A stretch of DNA of 64,000 bases from Blastomussa wellsi. Its lineage: Eukaryota > Cnidaria > Anthozoa > Scleractinia > Plerogyridae. A model generated the notes under the pieces. That model saw only the letters and a program-made list of their open reading frames with translations. It searched no databases and was not told the origin of the DNA. Every line of letters begins with the position of its first letter. The stretch's first letter is position 1. Below are positions 1 through 10,860 of this stretch, in pieces. Location: positions 12,150,762 through 12,214,761 of the forward strand of contig OX393565.1 of assembly GCA_947652115.1 (NCBI GenBank), in the 5' to 3' direction. The translations under genes and the position numbers were made by a program.

Positions 1-1386
1 CCATTTACATTGCTTTATACCAAGGTGGGGCTGGTTTTTCCATATAAACTGATTCTAATTAGCTGATACAGGGCAGCACTTTTGGTCAGGCATTCGACAG
101 CTGGCGTTATTTTGTGTCTTTTGAGAACGATTTTGAAAACTTTTTGGATGAGTGCAAATCATTTGCCCAAACTAAATTCTACATATATTGTAAGACCTGT
201 ATTTCTACAGTTAAAATCCTAAATCTCATGGAATTCCGAGATATGGCACATGGTGAAAACCACCATTCTTTTTACCAACCAGTCTGAATTTGTTTACTGT
301 TAAACAAATAGATTGAACCAATTCTTAAGAAATAATGCTTTTCTGGAAAATTGCGTTAGCAAGAAACAAAACAAGTTTCCGCAATTTTGTTGCTTTAAAT
401 CAACTTGATATTCAAGAAAAAGTTTCAATATAATTTCAAACACGTGCTTAAACCTCGGACAGGTAAAATATGATAAGAAAGTTAGATAGGCAACCAGCAG
501 AGAACTTCTAATTTTGTCTTTCTTGAACGCACTCGACGCATGGCAACACGTGTGCGCACGGTAAAATAAAAAGGCATGTGCAATTCAATTCTCGTCCAAG
601 ATTCTAAAAACCTACCGTACAACTGATGATGAAACTTTCACAATTTATTTAGATGGGTGAGTCACATCCACAGCCAATATTTAAAAAAAATCTGCAAGAC
701 AGATTTTAAGCTATTTTTTGAAAGGGCAAAATATCACATTTTCCTATTTTGTGAAAAATCTGTCTTACGGATTTTTATTTTATTTTGCATAAACGTTTAA
801 CTAATGCTAATTTTTAATTTCTGAAATTTTGAGGTAGGGTCATACGGCTAGATTTTGAGAAAAATGCCGTTGAAACTGCTAGTGCCCAGTCCACTCTTAA
901 GCTCTCGGTTGTTTATTTTGGCGGTTTGTTAGATTTTATTGTTCAAATGTTGCATTTGATGTTTGTTGGCTGTAAAAAAACATTAAAAAGAAAAAGTGAA
1001 ACCATTTTTGAACATTTTATAAAAGATTTTAAAGTTGACTTCTTTTAACCCCTCAAAACTGTAGTAAGCCACCTTAAATTCCAAAAACATTTTTAGATAC
1101 CATTTGTTGACCTGAGCCTCACCTTCCCGGGACGAATTTTGTCACCAGTCAAAGAGACAATCAAAGGTATCTTTGAAATAACTTCCCGAAAACTAATTAC
1201 ATTGCACAAAACAAAACAGAGAACCATAAAAGTATAAGACTGTATATTTAGGTGAATATGAAATCGTTTTGATCCTTCCGTTGCTGGATACCTGGGTGTA
1301 CTTCGCAAAGCTTACAGTCGACACTGGACAGGAAATAAACCTTTCTAGACGGCAACAATCAACTGAAAATACTAAACCCGAACAAA
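1..1386. repeat. Dispersed repeat, copy 1, plus unassigned AT-rich DNA
   Basis: Bases 1-66 recur at 1387-1459, and bases 76-320 recur at about 4178-4455 with roughly 85-90% identity by eye. This is therefore one dispersed repeat present twice, the second copy being split by a Gypsy insertion. The rest (about 330-1386) holds no open frame longer than about 70 codons and no recognisable gene. The repeat family was not identified. Confidence 0.6.
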
Positions 1387-1459
1387 GGTAAACATTTATA
1401 TTGCTTTATACCAAGGTCGGGCTGATTTTTCGATATAAACTGATTCTAATTAGCCGATA
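1387..1459. repeat. Dispersed repeat copy 2, left part
   Basis: This stretch matches bases 1-66. It ends at the tip of the Gypsy LTR at 1460, and the repeat resumes at about 4173. The flanking bases read ATAT on both sides, consistent with a short target-site duplication made by the Gypsy insertion. Confidence 0.6.
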
Positions 1460-1617
1460 TGTGTAATAGCCGCGAGCTATATTGGAGGCGATCTTCTTAT
1501 TTGCTTTTAATAACTCAGTGAATAACTAACACAACATGGCGCGAACTACATACAAAAGGTCGCAAGGCACGATGGATCATATTGCTGCTTACGTCACCGG
1601 AAGTACATATCATCACA
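1460..1617 (-). mobile_element. Gypsy A 3' LTR (about 158 bp)
   Basis: Read on the minus strand, a purine-rich tract (GAGGAGAGGGA) is followed at once by TGTGATGATA and the segment ends TATTACACA. That is the usual TG...CA LTR layout next to a polypurine tract. It lies directly downstream of the Gypsy A integrase. The far end of the element has no intact 5' LTR: it ends at about 4172 in a short sequence that also occurs at 1670-1692. Confidence 0.6.
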
Positions 1618-1750
1618 TCCCTCTCCTCCTGATGACGTGAGTTACAACAGCGAGTAAAATAACAACTAAACTGAATAAAGGAACATACACTATAAGTCAA
1701 CAACAAAAGTTCCTTTGTTAGTAAATCAGCATTGATCAACACAGAGCAAG

Positions 1751-4172
1751 TTAAATGTCCAGCCTTTCTGGGGGCTTGCTAATCCTGCCACTCCGAGTTA
1801 CATAACCGTCCGGGAGCGCGGCGGTTTGATACTCTGGGGGAACTGAAATCGCAACAGTCGGGTTGGTGGTAGCTTGTACCACAGTTTGTTCATCTGTGTC
1901 TGGTTCGACTTCTATCTTGCTCTGAGGGGCCAGCCTTATATGGGTTCTAGTGCGCCTCAGCTCTCTTCCTGTTAGGGTTGTCACAGCATATGATCGGGGG
2001 ACTCCAGCACACTTTTCTCTCACTTCGGCTGGTTTCCATTTCAGCGTTGATTGATCCTGGATGCATACTCTTTTTCCGGGTGTTAGTTCAGGAAGTTGCC
2101 TTGCGGACCTGTCATGATAGAATTTTTGCAGCTTCTGCCTCTCCACTAGTCTGGGGGCAACTACTTCATTTAAGGTGTCTCTAGGAATTTTCCTCGGGAG
2201 GTTGTCCTGGATTGCTCGACCGAGAAGTAGTTCAGCAGGTGATGGCAGTTTGTGATCAATAGGTGTGGTTCTCAGGCACAAGAGGGCCATGTCAGGGTCT
2301 CCGTGGGTGGTTTTCGCTTTGAGAAGAGCAGCTTTAACTGATTTTACTTGGCTCTCAATAAAACCATTGCTACGTGGATAGTGTGGGGAGCTTGTCGCGT
2401 GCTGGAAACCCAGTTCTCTTGCAAGATCCTGGAATGCTTGACCCTGTAATGCAGCCCATTGTCAGATCTTACTACCTTGGGAATCCCCTGCTTGCTGAAA
2501 ATCTGACGTAGCATTTTGACTACTGTGTGGCTGTTGCTTTGTCTATTTGGTATCTGCCTAAAAAATGGATACTTCGAGTAATAATCAGCGACTACTAGGT
2601 ACTCTGAACCCTCTAAAGTAAAGAGGTCTGTTCCAATAGTGTGCCATGCCCTTGGTGGCACCTCTGTGAGGATCAGGGGCTCTTTTTGCTGGCTCGGGTG
2701 TAGCTCCTGGCAAGTGCTACATGTCTTAGTTATTTCATCTATGTCTTTGTTTAGCCCTCTCCAGTATACGGACGTCCTAGCCCTGAGCTTTGTCTTCTCA
2801 GTTCCTAGGTGTGCTGCGTTGAGCTTTGTCACGATTTTCTTCTGTAGGACAGTGGGGATAATGATGCGGTGACTTTTCATGGCTATCCCATCTTCTACAG
2901 CGAGCTCATCACGAAAGGGCCAATAAGGTTTTAAGGGCACTGGGACTTGCTGGATGGTCGATGGCCAGCCAGAATGGATCATTTCCTTCAGGGCATTGAG
3001 CTCTGGGTCTGACGTGGTTTGTTCTCTAATTCTTTGGAGAATACTGTTACTGAATTGGGGGAAGATGTTGTGCACTTGGACATTCATCCCAGGGATGGCT
3101 TCTTTTTCTTCTGGTGATATCCTGGAGAGTGCGTCTGCGATTTCGATGCTCTTGCCTGGTTGGTAGCGGATGACAAGGTCATATGGTTGCAGTCTCAGTA
3201 GCATCCTCTGAAGACACAGGGGTGCAGCTGTCAAGTGTTTTAGATGAATGCTCTCAAGGGGCTTGTGGTCAGTGTTGACTGTGAAACTGTGACCAAACAG
3301 GCAAGTGTGAAACTTCTCACATCCGTACACCACAGCGAGTAGTTCTCGTTCAATGTTTGCGTATCTCGTTTCCACATCAGTTAGTGCTTTGCTTGCAAAA
3401 GCGACAGGTTTATCATCCTGTAAGAGTACTGCACCCAGGCCTTTCAGCGAAGCGTCAACTTGTAAAGTGATCTCCTTCTTTGGATCAAAGTAGGTTAGAG
3501 TGACTTCACTAGCTCCGGTCAATTTGGGTAGGATCTCTTCTAGAGTGGGGGTAACATGGTGTTCTCTTTGGATGGCTGCGTTGAGATCTTTGGGGTCTAG
3601 GCAGAGTCTCAACCTCCCATTTTGTTTCCGTCGGTAGACTAGACTGTTGACCCAGGGTGTGGGTTCACCTTCCTCAAGTTTTGTGATGATGCCGTTCTTG
3701 ACCATGTCATCTAATTCACTTTTGATGTCGCCAAGGAGGCTGATTGGTATGTGTCGTGGAGGATGAATCACTGGTGGAACATTAGGGTCGACTGTAATGT
3801 GGTACTCCCCTTGAAACTTCCCAATGCCATTAAAACACTCGGGGTATTGTGTAATCAGATCCTGCTTGTCTCTTATCAGGGTAGTTTCCTTGGCTAGTTC
3901 AAGAGTCTTGTCCTTTAGGCATCCATGACTACTGGTGTGGGGATGTGAGCTGGGCTTGAGAGGACTCGTGTGACCTTACAATCTCTATAGCTTTATCCAG
4001 CGTTAGCTTGGTGCCCTTTGAGATTAACCTTTCTCTGACTTTGACTGAGTTCGTGCCGAAGACTATTCGGTCTCTTATCATTTCTTCTGGGTCTTTGAAA
4101 TCGCAATCTTGAGCTAGAATTCGTAATTCCGTGATGAATTTCTCTGCCGTTTCTGAATAAAGGAACATACAC
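1751..4172 (-). pseudogene. Gypsy A gag-pol remnant (Ty3/Gypsy)
   Basis: Minus-strand remnant of a Ty3/Gypsy polyprotein. A gag fragment (4165 to 3929) contains an IRDRIVFG-like segment. A 475-codon frame (3771-2344) follows, with the start of reverse transcriptase, then RNase H (VDASLKGLGAVLL, NTDHKPLE), the HHCC zinc finger and the integrase core (GTDLF, RSDNG). The integrase tail is 2290-1751. The middle of reverse transcriptase, including the YxDD site, is missing: the frame jumps from the N-terminal RT region straight to RNase H. Protease was not found, and frames break near 2344 and 3771-3929. The element is therefore dead. Confidence 0.85.
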
Positions 4173-4177
4173 AATAT

Positions 4178-4460
4178 GGGGCTGCACTTTTGGTCATGCA
4201 TTCGACAGCTGGCATTATTTTGTGTCTTTTGAGTACAATTTTGAAAATTCTTTTTGACGAGTGCAAAATCATCTGCCCAAACCAAATTCTACATATATTG
4301 TAAGACCTATCTTTCTACAGTTAAAATCCTAAATCTCATGTAATTCCGAGATATGGCACATGGTGAAAATCGCCATTCTTTTGACCGACCGATTAACATA
4401 ACGTGGAAGTTAGATCAGAATTTCTTTGCCGTTAAACAATTAGATTAAACCAGGTGCAAC
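4178..4460. repeat. Dispersed repeat copy 2, right part
   Basis: This matches bases 76-320 nearly base for base, with an extra insertion near its right end. It continues the copy that begins at 1387, so Gypsy A sits inside it. No coding signal is seen. Confidence 0.65.
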
Positions 4461-4484
4461 GGAATTGTTCTTGAATAATTTAAA

Positions 4485-4980
4485 TATCCCTAGCCTTGCA
4501 GGACAACAAATGCTATCGTGTGAGGGTGAAATAACTTTCGAGGAATGTGCGAAGGCTCTGGAAACCTTTCAACTCAATAATGCCCCAGGAAATGACAGAA
4601 TTCCAATTGAATTTTACTAATCATTTTGGTCACTCATTAACCAATCTTTAATTAGGTGTGCAAAACAAGTGGCAATGATTTTTGTTGACTTTCATAAAGC
4701 ATTCAATAGTGTTGAGTGGAATTATCTTGTTTCCTGCCTGGAGGCATTTTGTTTTGGTCCTGACTTTATCAGATGGGTTAAGACAGTGTGCAAGAATATA
4801 CAAAGTTGTGTCATTAATAATGGTCTTACAATGGTTTATTTTGCTTTGAAGCGAGGAGTATGACAGGGTGATCCCTTGTCTCCTTATTTATTCGTAGTTG
4901 TAGTTGAAACTCTTGCTATAGCAATTTGACAAAATGAAGCGATAAAAAGGCAGTCCAATAAGCTGAAATCAGGTAAAAAG
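4485..4980 (+). pseudogene. L1/Tx1-like LINE reverse transcriptase fragment
   Basis: The translated plus strand shows the upstream RT region (about 4510-4620, NNAPGNDRIP) followed abruptly by RT motif A (FVDFHKAFNSVEW, from 4678) and motif B (QGDPLSPYLF, near 4864). In-frame stops occur at about 4618 and 4861, and about 60 residues are missing between the two blocks. It resembles the LINE at 28314-31836 and the copy at 34775-36497. It is a short dead fragment. Confidence 0.8.
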
Positions 4981-5663
4981 GTGATGACACGGGCACGCTA
5001 TTTTAACACGCTAGACAAAAGAAAATTATTCTAACATGCTAGGAGTGTGTCACAACGCATGGCTCATTAAAAATTTCTTTTGTTTCCTATTGCGTAAAAA
5101 CAAAGGAGTGTGTTCATTCTAACAAAGAAGTGTGTCATGGCTGGAAAACAAAAACAGTGAGCAAAATGACACGCTAAGTGAGCAAAATGGCATGCTTAAC
5201 TTTATACCAACCTTGCAGCTCGTCTTTGAAATGTTGTGATTTGTTTCTGAACTAAATTTGTTTGCAAGTCGTTTATCGTGCACTACAAGACTTCTTTGAA
5301 GAATTTTCGTGTTGTATTCCTTTCGTTAAATGAACCCAGTCAACGCTTTCCTTTACTTTAACTTTACTTTACTTTAACTTTACTTTACTTTTCCTTTTAC
5401 TTTTAAGTGCAGACAATGTGGTTTTTTGGGGTTTTGCTTCTTCTCCGTCCAGCGCTGTGGGCCTTGTTTGATGTTTGGAGGACTACTGTTTCATTGCCAA
5501 AATGCTCGAACAGTTGCGAAGACATTTTTTGTATACTTCCAGCAACACATTTGTTCAATTGGAGGATTTTGGCAACCTACTATGTTTGTTTTGCGTGTTT
5601 TGTACCTTGCAGAGAGGCACCTGCTGTCGGGCAAAAAAAATAGCACCTCTTGTGCCAAACAAA
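4981..5663. other. Gene-free stretch with a CTTTA microsatellite
   Basis: No recognised gene. Positions 5342-5405 are a low-complexity run built on CTTTA/CTTTAA. Positions 4985-5200 contain loosely repeated words such as acacgct and gtgtgtca, with no clear unit. Short open frames here overlap one another in several frames and look spurious. Confidence 0.5.
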
Positions 5664-5759
5664 GTGGTATTTGTCTGGTTTGTGGCAATGCAAAAGTGGT
5701 ATTTATCTGGCTTGTGGCAATGCAAAAGTGGTATTTGTCTGGCTTGTGGCAAGAAAAAA
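5664..5759. repeat. Tandem repeat, three 32-bp units
   Basis: Three successive 32-bp units begin GTGGTATTT at 5664, 5696 and 5728. The first two differ at two positions and the third diverges at its end. Open frames that cross it are probably by-products of the repeat. Confidence 0.85.
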
Positions 5760-5818
5760 GTTGCCGAAAATTTGGTTGCGGGGAAAAAATGTGCTCTCCT
5801 AACCCCTCCTACTTCCTT

Positions 5819-5976
5819 AGTAATAGCGGAGCCTGACGAATACAACCTGATCTTCAGCCATTTATTCACCTATTTTAAAGATCCCAACGTGCGAAATTTT
5901 TCGTGCGTTGGGGGGTTTAAAATAGGCAAATAAATGGCTGAAGATCAGGTTGTATTCGTCAGGCTCCGCTATTACT
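5819..5976. mobile_element. Foldback (MITE-like) element with about 75-bp arms
   Basis: The stretch starting AGTAATAGCGGAGCC is followed by its near-perfect reverse complement ending GGCTCCGCTATTACT. The arms meet at a very short A/T centre near 5899. Such a compact palindrome without coding capacity is typical of a foldback or non-autonomous DNA transposon. Terminal bases suggest a TA-type duplication, but this is not certain. Confidence 0.75.
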
Positions 5977-7954
5977 ACTCGATGAATTATTAATGAGTTT
6001 GAGAATAAGCTTTCAAATAGTGTATGGTTTCTTGAAGTTCCTTTCTTAAGCAGTCAATTTTGAAAAGCCTGTGCCTTGAAGATGGAAATCCAGCGCTGGT
6101 ATTATTTTTTTCGTCTTCCATGCTTTTGCATTCATTCACACTACTTGAACAAAAACTTTAGTGTGTCAAGCCGTGCCAACAAAAGCTACTGTGACTATCA
6201 TTGTTTTGCTTATTAAATATGTGCATATCCTTGTCATATGGCACACTAAGCGTGCTGTGTCGTTGCACATGTGCCCATGTCATCACCTTTTTACCTGTTT
6301 TCCCGTGGAGGGTCACATATGTTGTTGCATTTGATTGACACACGTTTTGAAAGTGTGGCAAAAAACTGTCTGCCATTACCAGGGTCGGCTTCAGTCGAGT
6401 TGCATTGAGAGAGAAAATGACATCATTGACTCACCAGTTTAATTTTTTACTGCGTGAACCAGCATATTTGGTATATAAAATAGCAACTTGCTTCTAAAAA
6501 AAGCTAGTGCTGCATGCTAATCGTCTGGGTTCACAAATTGCACAAATAAACTAGTGAGTCAATGACATAATTTTCTTTCTTGATCCAGCTGCTTTTCATT
6601 GCAGTTGTATTTATAGAATGAACAATTACTGCAGTGCATGTTCATACATCGCTAACGCCTTTAACTTTGCTTTTGCCCGAATGATTATGTCTTCTGTAAT
6701 GAGGTGTAGTCCTGAAATGCCTTGTGGATTCTGTCAGCATCAAGTTTCCTAAATTCTTTTTGAAGGAAAATCAATAGATCGCATGTGTTGTATTGCACTG
6801 AAAGATAAAATTGTCACATGATAAACTTCAGTCATTTGGAATGAGCTTTGGCACATCCGAAAAGGCAAAAGAAGGCAAAGTCTGTGTCGAGCCCAGTGGC
6901 CCATACTGCCGGAGCTTATCCCGGTTTCCTTAGCATGAAGCGACTGCGACTGGGACTGGACTGGTTGAACACACTCCTAATCTTTGATTACCACTAGTTT
7001 CCATCTACTTCATGTAGGTTTAAATTAAAGATGAATTCATAGCTTTGAAGCTTTTCCTTTTTCTGTTCAGATGGTAGTGTGATCAAGCTGTTGATCCTAT
7101 TTCTCTATTTTAGTTGCTGGGTTGGCAACCTCCATTTCAGTTTAGTTGCCAGCTCCAAAGTTTTAGTTGCCATGTAACTAAAATGGTCAAAACTTGGAGG
7201 GTTGCAATGAAGCTGAAAAATATGCCCACCCTTACCCCAGGTTGGGGGAAGCGCTAATGGGTGCACTAACACATCCTGGTAATGTAAAAACATTGGAAAT
7301 CCACAAATCCAATTGTTCTCCCATTGTTTTCTGTCTGGCAATAGAAAACGATCGCTCTTGTGTTGCTCTCTGAAGGGAAGATTTTCTTGATTTTTAGCTA
7401 AAAAGTACAGAAAAAGGTATCTTTTGGAAAGCAAACTTTTCTACTTAAAGAATTAGACTACTCACCCTTTATTTCATCAAAAACTTGGGTTTTTAGTACT
7501 TGGCTCGTAGAGCGTGGCTCTTAAAGCAATTAACAACCATGGTGAAGTTCTGAAGTTTTAATTATTAGGTTGAGGCACAGTCAGTTGATGATATCATGGT
7601 ATGGTGTCTAGACATGGCTCAGTTAAGGTATGTTACTACAATTTGGAAATATATGTTGTGTTTTCATATTAGCATGGAGATTTACTCAACAAAGCTGTTG
7701 TGTTTCGTTGTGTATTATTTTGGAAATTCTTGGTTTCTGTTTGGTTCATGACCGTGTAAAAGTAATCTGGGGGAGAGTTATAGAGTTCTGAACCACATGT
7801 AAACTTGAGAGGTGATTGTTGATAACCAGTTTTCTTCTAATAAAGGTGTCTAACTCTGTCATATTTGGGAGACGAGGGACATTGACATAATATTGACTGG
7901 GACCAAATTATACACTTGCTTGTAAGTCATTCCAAAAGAAGAAAATGTTTTATT
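5977..7954. other. Gene-free stretch
   Basis: No gene is supported. The open frames at 6158-6376 and 7105-7434 (minus) lack recognisable domains and look like chance frames. About 6893-6965 (agcccagtggcccat...gcatgaagcgact) reminds me of a dispersed repeat common in coral genomes, from memory only. Confidence 0.4.
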
Positions 7955-8030
7955 CCAAACACTGGGATTTGAACCTGGGAAAATGCGATTCAGGATACAC
8001 TCAATTACCACAGCACCAACTGGGTGCGAT
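7955..8030 (-). repeat. tRNA-like pseudogene or SINE head
   Basis: On the minus strand there is an A-box-like segment (TTGGTGCTGTGGTA) and, about 45 bases on, a perfect RNA polymerase III B box (GGTTCAAATCC). The spacing and flanking pairing resemble a tRNA, but no good anticodon arm or acceptor stem could be confirmed. A tRNA-derived SINE or pseudogene is more likely than a working tRNA. Confidence 0.4.
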
Positions 8031-8297
8031 TTTTGGTAACGTTTTTGTATTTTGTAGTATTATTGGGAAAGTTTACAAATAAACAAACAAATAAACTGTT
8101 GAAGTGATGTCTCAAGGTGGTGGACCTGACTTTAGAGGGTCCATTTTGGACAGATATTTCTCGAAATTAAAGCAACCGTCTGAAATAAAGACATGACGGG
8201 CTGAGACAACAAAAAGTGGGCTTTTAAAATAATGACTTCTCAGGTGGCAAATCACAAATGAATTGTGGGCTGAAAAATAAGACTTGCATTTTACGGC

Positions 8298-8420
8298 TTT
8301 TTTTTATTTTATTTATTATTATTATTATTACTACATTATTACATTACTGCATTACTACATTACTACATTACTTCATTACTACATTACTACATTACTACGT
8401 TACTACATTACTACATTCAC
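8298..8420. repeat. ATT / ATTACTAC microsatellite
   Basis: A run of TTA trinucleotides (8313-8333) passes into about ten imperfect 8-bp units of ATTACTAC. The short frame reading rows of Y, H and T is the repeat translated, not a gene. Confidence 0.85.
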
Positions 8421-8479
8421 AATAATATTAGGCATTGTCAATGCAAAAAACAATTCCTTTTTAGTTAATTAACAGTATG

Positions 8480-8640
8480 GCTAGTATGGCTAGTACTGCT
8501 CGCAATACAGTGGTGCGATATATTTGTTATTTGTTACATTTTAGTTTTAATAAAAATCTTATATAAAAATAGGTGATGTGGAATTGGCTTGTACTGCATG
8601 TAATACAATGGTGCGATATGCTCTTTACTGTTACTTACTG
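8480..8640. repeat. Duplicated segment of about 35 bp
   Basis: The stretch around 8488-8522 (TAGTACTGCTCGCAATACAG, then TGGTGCGATAT) recurs at 8590-8625 as TTGTACTGCATGTAATACAA, then TGGTGCGATAT. About 100 bp separate the two starts. No gene is seen. Confidence 0.5.
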
Positions 8641-8795
8641 TTAGAATTAATTACGTTTATACTACTTGAATAAAAGAAAGGAAATATTTGAATCCACGAT
8701 AAGTTCGTCAGATCAAAAAACTTAGAAAATAAAGGATCTCGCAGGGCTTCTGTCTAGTATGTTACTTTATCCATTTATGGGGGCTCAGGGATAAT

Positions 8796-8990
8796 TTATG
8801 TAAGGCTGAAGGTAGATAGAAAGCTTGGAAAGCCTTCTATCTTAGGAGTTGTTTCACGTGTCTTACAGGTCCAAATGTAATATCTAGCAACCAGGAAATA
8901 GAAGAATTGGTTTGTGTTAGAAAAGAAATTGTCTTTTAGACCAAGAACTGCAGCCGATGATAGAGAGCTATTAGGTTTACACACAGGGAC
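8796..8990 (-). pseudogene. LINE ORF2 C-terminal tail fragment
   Basis: Minus-strand translation gives the end of an L1/Tx1-like ORF2 (VLGLKD, then LVARYYIWTCK). The same LARYYIWxCK tail occurs in the LINE end at 43340-43900. The fragment ends exactly where the Gypsy B LTR begins at 8991, so the LTR element probably landed in an old LINE tail. Confidence 0.7.
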
Positions 8991-9180
8991 TGTTGTAGTT
9001 CGGGTTTGAACACGGGCTCGGAGACGTGAGTTGAATGCGAACACGTTTATTACAACTACTAAGCGAAGGGAAGAGGGTACACGATCAATAAATTAGCGGC
9101 CTTATATACACACTGAACGGCCTGGCACTAATGTGACGGCCGCAGGCCGGAAATACTAATTTCTAAGCGATATCACGACA
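8991..9180 (-). mobile_element. Gypsy B 3' LTR (about 190 bp)
   Basis: On the minus strand a polypurine tract (AAGAAAAGGGGGA) is followed by TGTCGTGATATCGC, and the segment ends CTACAACA. It carries a TATA-like box (TATATAAGG) and an AATAAA signal, as expected for an LTR promoter and poly(A) region. It lies about 75 bp downstream of the Gypsy B integrase stop. No 5' LTR is in the window, because the element is cut by Polinton P1 at 10444. Confidence 0.75.
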
Positions 9181-9254
9181 TCCCCCTTTTCTTAAGGATA
9201 ACACACTGGTTAAAACAAACAGAAAATGTTCAAGTGCAAATGCATATTGCATGC

Positions 9255-10443
9255 TTATAAGTTCAGTCTTTCTGGAGCTTTAACTTGTCTACTGGAGCGT
9301 CGAAGTGGCAGCACAGGAGAGGGATCTGAGGTCCGTCCTGAAGACACGGGCTCGGCTGCCTCAGCAGAGGCACAGGCAGTACTTTGGGCTTCATGTGAAA
9401 CAGAGTCGTCAACTGGAATATCAACAGGGATCTGGTCACTTTGGAACTTAAAAGACTCTCCCATCGCACGAAGATGACGACGATTTCTTCTAAGCGTGCC
9501 ACCTCTTTCAGTGTTCACCAAATAGGAGCGTGGGGTACTAGCCACACCCTGGACAATGCCTGGCTTCCATGTACTAGTAGCTGGATCAAGGACGCGAACA
9601 CGATCTTCTGGAAAGAGCGGGTGCAGTGGCTGTTGGGCCGTTTTGTCGAACTGCACTTTCTGCTTATCCTGTCTGAGTTGGAGTCTCACATTGATGTCTC
9701 CATTTGCAGATAACGAAGGTTTGGAGACAGCTGGCAAGTTTGTCTGGTATACCCGGCCGTTCAGAAGTTCTGCAGGTGATGGCAAATCATGACTGAGTGG
9801 GGTGCTACGTAGACGAAGCATAGCCAAATGAGGGTCCTGGCCTGATTCTTTGCACTTTTGCAGAAGATCTTTCACAGTTTGCACAGTCCTCTCACTCATA
9901 CCATTGGACTGAGGATAGAGCGGGCTTGATGAAACGTGGACAAATCCGTAATTACGACTAAACTCCTGGAAAGCTGCAGATGAGTACTGGGGACCATTGT
10001 CAGTTACAAGCTTGCTGGGAACTCCATGTTCTTCAAAAACAGATTTGAGTTGCGCAACAACTGCGGACGACTGGATGTGGGAAAGCATCTTTACAACAGG
10101 AAACTTGCTATAATAATCGACTACCACCAAGTAATTAGCATTGTTCCAATAGAATATGTCTGAACCTAACGTATGCCGCGGCTTCTGCGGCACATCATGA
10201 GGCAGTAGGGGTTGCTTGACATTCAGCTTCTGGTGACGCTGGCAGGGTGGGCAACTCTTAACCAGCTCCTCAATATCACCATTGATGTTTGCCCAGAATA
10301 CTGACCCCTTTGCTCTAAGCTTGCATTTCTCAGCACCTTGATGGGCATAGTGTAGTTGTCGAAGGACGTCAGGTTGCAAGGACCTAGGGATGACAATACG
10401 TGTCCCCTTCAGTATCAAACCATTGGATACAGTGAGCTCTGTG
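9255..10443 (-). pseudogene. Gypsy B integrase, 5'-truncated pol
   Basis: A single open frame of about 395 codons on the minus strand covers the Gypsy integrase. It has the HHCC zinc-binding region (HYAHQG...CPPCQ), the DDE core (first D in LGSDIF, second in VTDNGPQY, E in GMSERTVQ) and a basic C-terminal tail. Integrase joins retroelement cDNA to the chromosome. This part is intact, but the frame runs into the left TIR of Polinton P1 at about 10443, so protease, RT and RNase H are absent. The matching remainder was not found right of P1. Confidence 0.85.
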
Positions 10444-10860
10444 AGTTAAGGGCCAAGTTTCGGTATAAAACAGGTTTGTTCGAGATCATGAACTTTACAA
10501 TTTGCTGGGCCAGAACCCTAATAGTCCCTGTGTGGCGAGTGTAACAATTAAATTGCCACTGAAGCGCATTTCGTCAACCAGCACAAATCATTGCATGACT
10601 TCGCGGTCCAGTGAAGTCGTTATCAATTGAATAGCGCATATGTGCCACAGAATATTTTTTATTGACGAAATGTCTGCACTGAATATATTCGAATTTGTGG
10701 ACCAGAATTTTTTCCAATTGAAGAATTATCTGCACAAGTATATATGCCAATATGGCCGCAGCAAATTATTCGGCCGTTGTTTTGCAAATGTTTTACGGAA
10801 AACAGAAACCTACGTCAACCATTACAACCACAACTGGTTGTATTATATGACGGGTTTCTA
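10444..10860. repeat. P1 left terminal inverted repeat (417 bp)
   Basis: It matches the reverse complement of 27787-28214 at roughly 90% by eye, from AGTTAAGGGCC to the point where the two sides diverge after GACGGGTT. The repeat is long enough to hold a gene start. On the right side this is the front of DNA polymerase B; on the left side it is a different gene with the same N-terminal segment. Confidence 0.9.

Noticed and set aside
5407..5933. Overlapping plus-strand frames of 78-152 codons
   Set aside because: Three frames overlap the same 32-bp tandem repeat and the foldback, and none has a recognisable domain.
8284..8472. Tyrosine/histidine/threonine-rich frame
   Set aside because: It is only the translation of the ATTACTAC microsatellite.
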